This document shows positions 61,001 through 64,000 of a DNA stretch of 64,000 bases, one piece after another; the stretch's first letter is position 1; each line of letters begins with the position of its first letter. The stretch is from NCBI GenBank assembly GCA_918807975.1, contig OU964931.1, positions 7,264,251-7,328,250 on the forward strand. The letters run 5' to 3'. Both the position numbers and the translations under genes were made by a program. The stretch is from Aplidium turbinatum (lineage: Eukaryota > Chordata > Ascidiacea > Aplousobranchia > Polyclinidae). Under the pieces are notes generated by a model. It was not told where the DNA came from. It did not search any database and saw only the letters and a program-made list of their open reading frames with translations.

Positions 61001-61437
61001 GGCGGCTATTGATCTTTTATTTACCTGATACATTTGTTGTCCATTTTTTGTCTTTTATTTTTGGCCTTAACGCTGAGACAGTGAGGTTTCTTTCTCAAGC
61101 AATATAGACCATGAATATAGAACTTCTGAGACGCGGAACATTATTTGTAATTATTTTTATTGAAAAGATTGCTTGAACATTAAACTATTTCAAAATTTGC
61201 TGCAGTCTACTTAGGGCGGCATTTTCAACGAAAGCCAGGGGCGGCAGCATATGCTCCTACGCTACTGCTCTTAGGATGAATGTTTTGATCTGTTGCTGCC
61301 ATCGCATAAATCATCGATACGAAATAAAAGGTCAATTTTGAAGGCCCTTTTTCAGAGAGAAGCAAGTTCTTTAAGCTTTGCTATTACCGATTTATAACGT
61401 ATCTTTATTAAATACAACACCCCCATTCCTTTCTCTG

Positions 61438-61550
61438 TCGATCTCGGTAACCGGTTCTGCGTCAAAAGCCTCTACAAGTATGAGGAATTGTCAGGAATAA
61501 CCTATCAAGGCTTTGTCAGTCCGAGGATAAACATGGAAAACCAACCAACC
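61438..61550 (+). repeat. SINE-A copy 10 (3' part only)
   Basis: Contains CGATCTCGGTAACCGG, TCAAAAGCCTCTACAAGTA, CTTTGTCAGTCCGAGGATAA and a (CCAA)n tail (AACCAACCAACC). Confidence 0.85.
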
Positions 61551-61839
61551 CCCCTTCCTTCCAATGCTGCAGTGGAGAGATTTTTTCTCGGTTAAAAAAG
61601 ACGTACTGAAGCCAATCAATCGGGCAGGACACAGCGACTCGCAGTTTGAAATGCTGTGTTTCTGAAAGATGCGTGACAATAAATTTTACCTATAATGACG
61701 TTGAAATGGTAGTGTGTAAACGAGTGATAAGGCCTCATTCGTTTTCAAAGTCATTTTGACGTCACAAAGTGCTTCCTGTGTCAGTTTGACAAAAGTAGCA
61801 GTATAGGCCTACTACTTCAGCCCGATGATTATAGCAACT

Positions 61840-62683
61840 CAGAGAAAGAAAGGCCCTAAGCTATTGTTAATTTTAGGCCCCTAACCTAACCTCCACCTTA
61901 ACAGCCATAGAGACAAGTATTTCAAACAACCACTGATTTCATAGTGAATTAGTAGTGATGGAAAAACATGCACGCAAGCAGGGACGTCACCAGCACATAA
62001 TTTCGGAGGAGAAGGAAAATGAGTAGGCTATAATTGTACATGTCATTAAGCCCGGTAGCCTGAAGGGTCTGGGGGACCTCTCCCATAAAAATTTGAAAAA
62101 ATTGTCTTGAAATTGCGCATTCTGACAGCACTTTCAGCCCAAATTAAAAATAAATCTCTGTCAAACGATGCTGTAACAGAGGGAAAAAAGTTTACTTAAG
62201 TTACATAAAACCAAAACAACTGTTTTTTTTGTTTGTTCTGCTTATTTGCATCATTCCAAGACTTAACACTTAATCAATTAATTATTTGTCAGAAACAGTA
62301 TATGTTCGAAATATGCAAGTTATAGGCTATATAGCCTACACTGCAAAAGTGGCATAAATCCCCATACTGACAGGGAGACAACGAAATCACCGTACTGTCT
62401 ACTAGTCAGTTGTCGGTCTACAGAAACTATAATTTTGTCATTTCAGACACAAAAGAAATGTAGCGACACTGACACTGTATCAATATCTATTGGCCAATAG
62501 CCTAGCTTCAAAGTCTACGAGTCGGTGCATTTAAAAATATTTTGGGAGGGGGGAAATTGCTAAGTTTTTCCAAATTCATAGGCCACGTTTAAACGTTTTT
62601 TAATATAAGTGGTACATCTTAAATTTTGAGGCCCTTTGCTTTGCTTTTGAGGCCGTCTATAATTTAATGGCAAATTCGCACTG
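61840..62683. mobile_element. Damaged relative of the 11405-13772 hAT element
   Basis: Shares CCATAGAG.C.AGTATTTCAAACAA and ATAGTGAATTAGT.GTGAT near the left, and TTTGAGGCCC, TAATGGCAAAT-CGCACTG at the right. No 8-bp duplication is seen. A CAGGGACGTCACCAGC-type fragment near 61979 may be another insertion. Confidence 0.65.
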
Positions 62684-64000
62684 CGGGTAGCGCACTACTT
62701 TATCAATTGGTAGCGGGTAGCGCACTATTTTTAAAGTAGCGGATGCCCACCTTTGTAATTATATCAGATCAGAGGTGCTACCTAGGCCATACGTAGAAAC
62801 AAACGTATTCAACATTACAGTATAGGCTCCCGATAAATTATATAAATTGCAGTATAATTTGATGAAAGAAAAACATCTTTTTTAATAAACTTTCCTTGAT
62901 GTCACAAACGATAGGGCCTACCAATGGGCTATGTGGTGGCCTGAGATGGTATTTATACGACACTGTTTGTAGAACCCGTAGCCTATTATGATATTATTCT
63001 ATGCCTGTGTAACATGTGCATCTTGTTTTTATTTTGGTATTTTGTTAAATGCACACAATACACAACACTAATATCGGCTATTACAGTAGCCTACATAAAA
63101 ATAGGCAAAAATTGTTCGCTGTTAGGCGCATTTTGCATTTAACCAAAACCTCTTGATTTTCATGACCCAGATTAAAGTATTAGAAGCAAACGCATGTTGA
63201 CGTTTAGATTACTAACAAAATAAACACATTGGAGCCGTGCCAACTGAGACATAATGGCCTCCTTGAAAAGAAGAAGTAGGGCGAACTTGTGCTGAGTGAT
63301 TGAAGACAATGCCTTTGCAAACAGTGAATTCGATTACGGATAGCTGAAGTGGAAGTTCGAGTACTTACTGTGAGAGCTCAAACGCACGCAACTTTCACTG
63401 AGTCTGAATTTTTGAAGTGGACTTACATCTATTTCCAGAATAGCCAAGGTCATTTCAATTTGGAACTTGATTGGAGTGGTTTTTACTTACGAATAGCTGA
63501 GTGAGCATGTTTCAAATGTTTTTATTATGAAAGCTTGCAAGTTGCAATATTGCTGCAACAGTCGTGCTTTTCTAGCAATAGTCCTGTTAACAAGCTATCA
63601 GAGCTGACAAAAAAGAATTATTCATGATAACGAAGCCAAGTCGGGTTAAAAGAATTTTTTCCCGACTTGTAAATTTAGTTACTTAAAGATAAAATTAATC
63701 TTTCTATACGGTTTGGTAGCCTGTGCATGTGAGAGACCAGGGCTTTCATTTTAAAATTAACAAAAATTTTGTAAACTATTATATAGGTTATTAGTTCTCT
63801 TTGATTTAGAAACGTAAACTTGAAATTGTTACCTTTACCTATTGTTACCGTAAACGGAATTGTTACCCACCTAGGGGTAGGCCTATTTTCCAGTACGTAG
63901 CCAAAAAGAGTACCGAATACCAAAAACTAAAAAGACTTGTTGGACTTGTCCTTTTCATTAGCTTCTAGAGTCTAGATAGAATAGTCAAAAAGTTTTGCAC
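62684..64000. other. Right-edge region, nothing firm recognised
   Basis: A GGTAGCGGGTAGCGCACTA word repeats twice at 62690-62735. An ATGGCCTCC start with only 13 codons occurs at 63254. No exon with recognisable homology. Confidence 0.4.

Larger units (their letters stand above)
52804..61267 (+). mobile_element. Large hAT transposon hosting a stack of nested elements
   Basis: Ends CAGTGGCGTAGCAGC / GCTCCTACGCTACTG with 8-bp flanks CTCTTAAG / CTCTTAGG (52796-52803, 61268-61275). Its own sequence remains at about 52804-53150 and about 60704-61267. Everything between is a LINE with two further transposons, one of which holds a SINE. The right part encodes a hAT dimerisation region. It is the oldest layer of the stack. 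Confidence 0.85.

Noticed and set aside
52508-62749. GTGGGCAGTAGC near 52.5 kb and GGATGCCCAC near 62.7 kb as ends of one giant element
   Set aside because: No matching target duplication and only a short match; probably two unrelated relics of one family.

Overview
The window is animal nuclear DNA: AT-rich, with spliced genes, GT-AG introns of a few hundred bases to several kilobases, and dense transposable elements. The recognisable host genes are HMGB, SSNA1, an SH2D4A/B-like adaptor and TMEM272-like four-helix membrane proteins. Together they suggest an invertebrate, perhaps a deuterostome such as a tunicate, but the species cannot be fixed by eye. No retrovirus, LTR element or Polinton core gene was recognised.

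Layout. (1) 1-15.2 kb is a TMEM272-like cluster: the last two coding exons of gene A (+, running in from the left edge), a decayed last-exon copy near 5.9 kb, and a complete four-exon gene B (-, 15199 to 9607). Introns and spacers hold SINEs, LINE scraps and hAT elements. (2) 15.2-21 kb is mostly repeat debris: LINE fragments, a Charlie-like hAT interrupted by a SINE, and a possible terminal exon of an unknown gene. (3) 21.1-22.6 kb is a four-exon HMGB gene (-) with a long hairpin element in intron 1. (4) 22.9-25.75 kb is a long Jockey-like LINE copy. (5) 29.2-30.4 kb is a hAT element carrying a U6 snRNA retropseudogene. (6) 30.98-44.14 kb is a twelve-exon SH2D4-like gene (+, 498 codons) that open-reading-frame lists miss because most exons are short; its introns hold many transposons. 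(7) 44.4-46.4 kb is a third LINE copy inside an inverted-repeat element. (8) 47.9-48.3 kb is single-exon SSNA1 (-). (9) 52.8-61.3 kb is a stack of nested transposons: hAT, then LINE, then a TA-flanked element and a second hAT, then a SINE.

The host genes do not form a pathway: HMGB is nuclear, SSNA1 is centrosomal or ciliary, SH2D4-like is a cytosolic phosphotyrosine adaptor, and the TMEM272-like proteins are in membranes. What unites the window is transposon history. Insertion order can be read directly from intact target-site duplications, mostly 8 bp (hAT). Two tRNA-derived SINE families end in the same short 3' motif, and two LINE copies share the same frame breaks. Exon boundaries were deduced by hand from splice sites, reading phase and family resemblance, without alignment software.
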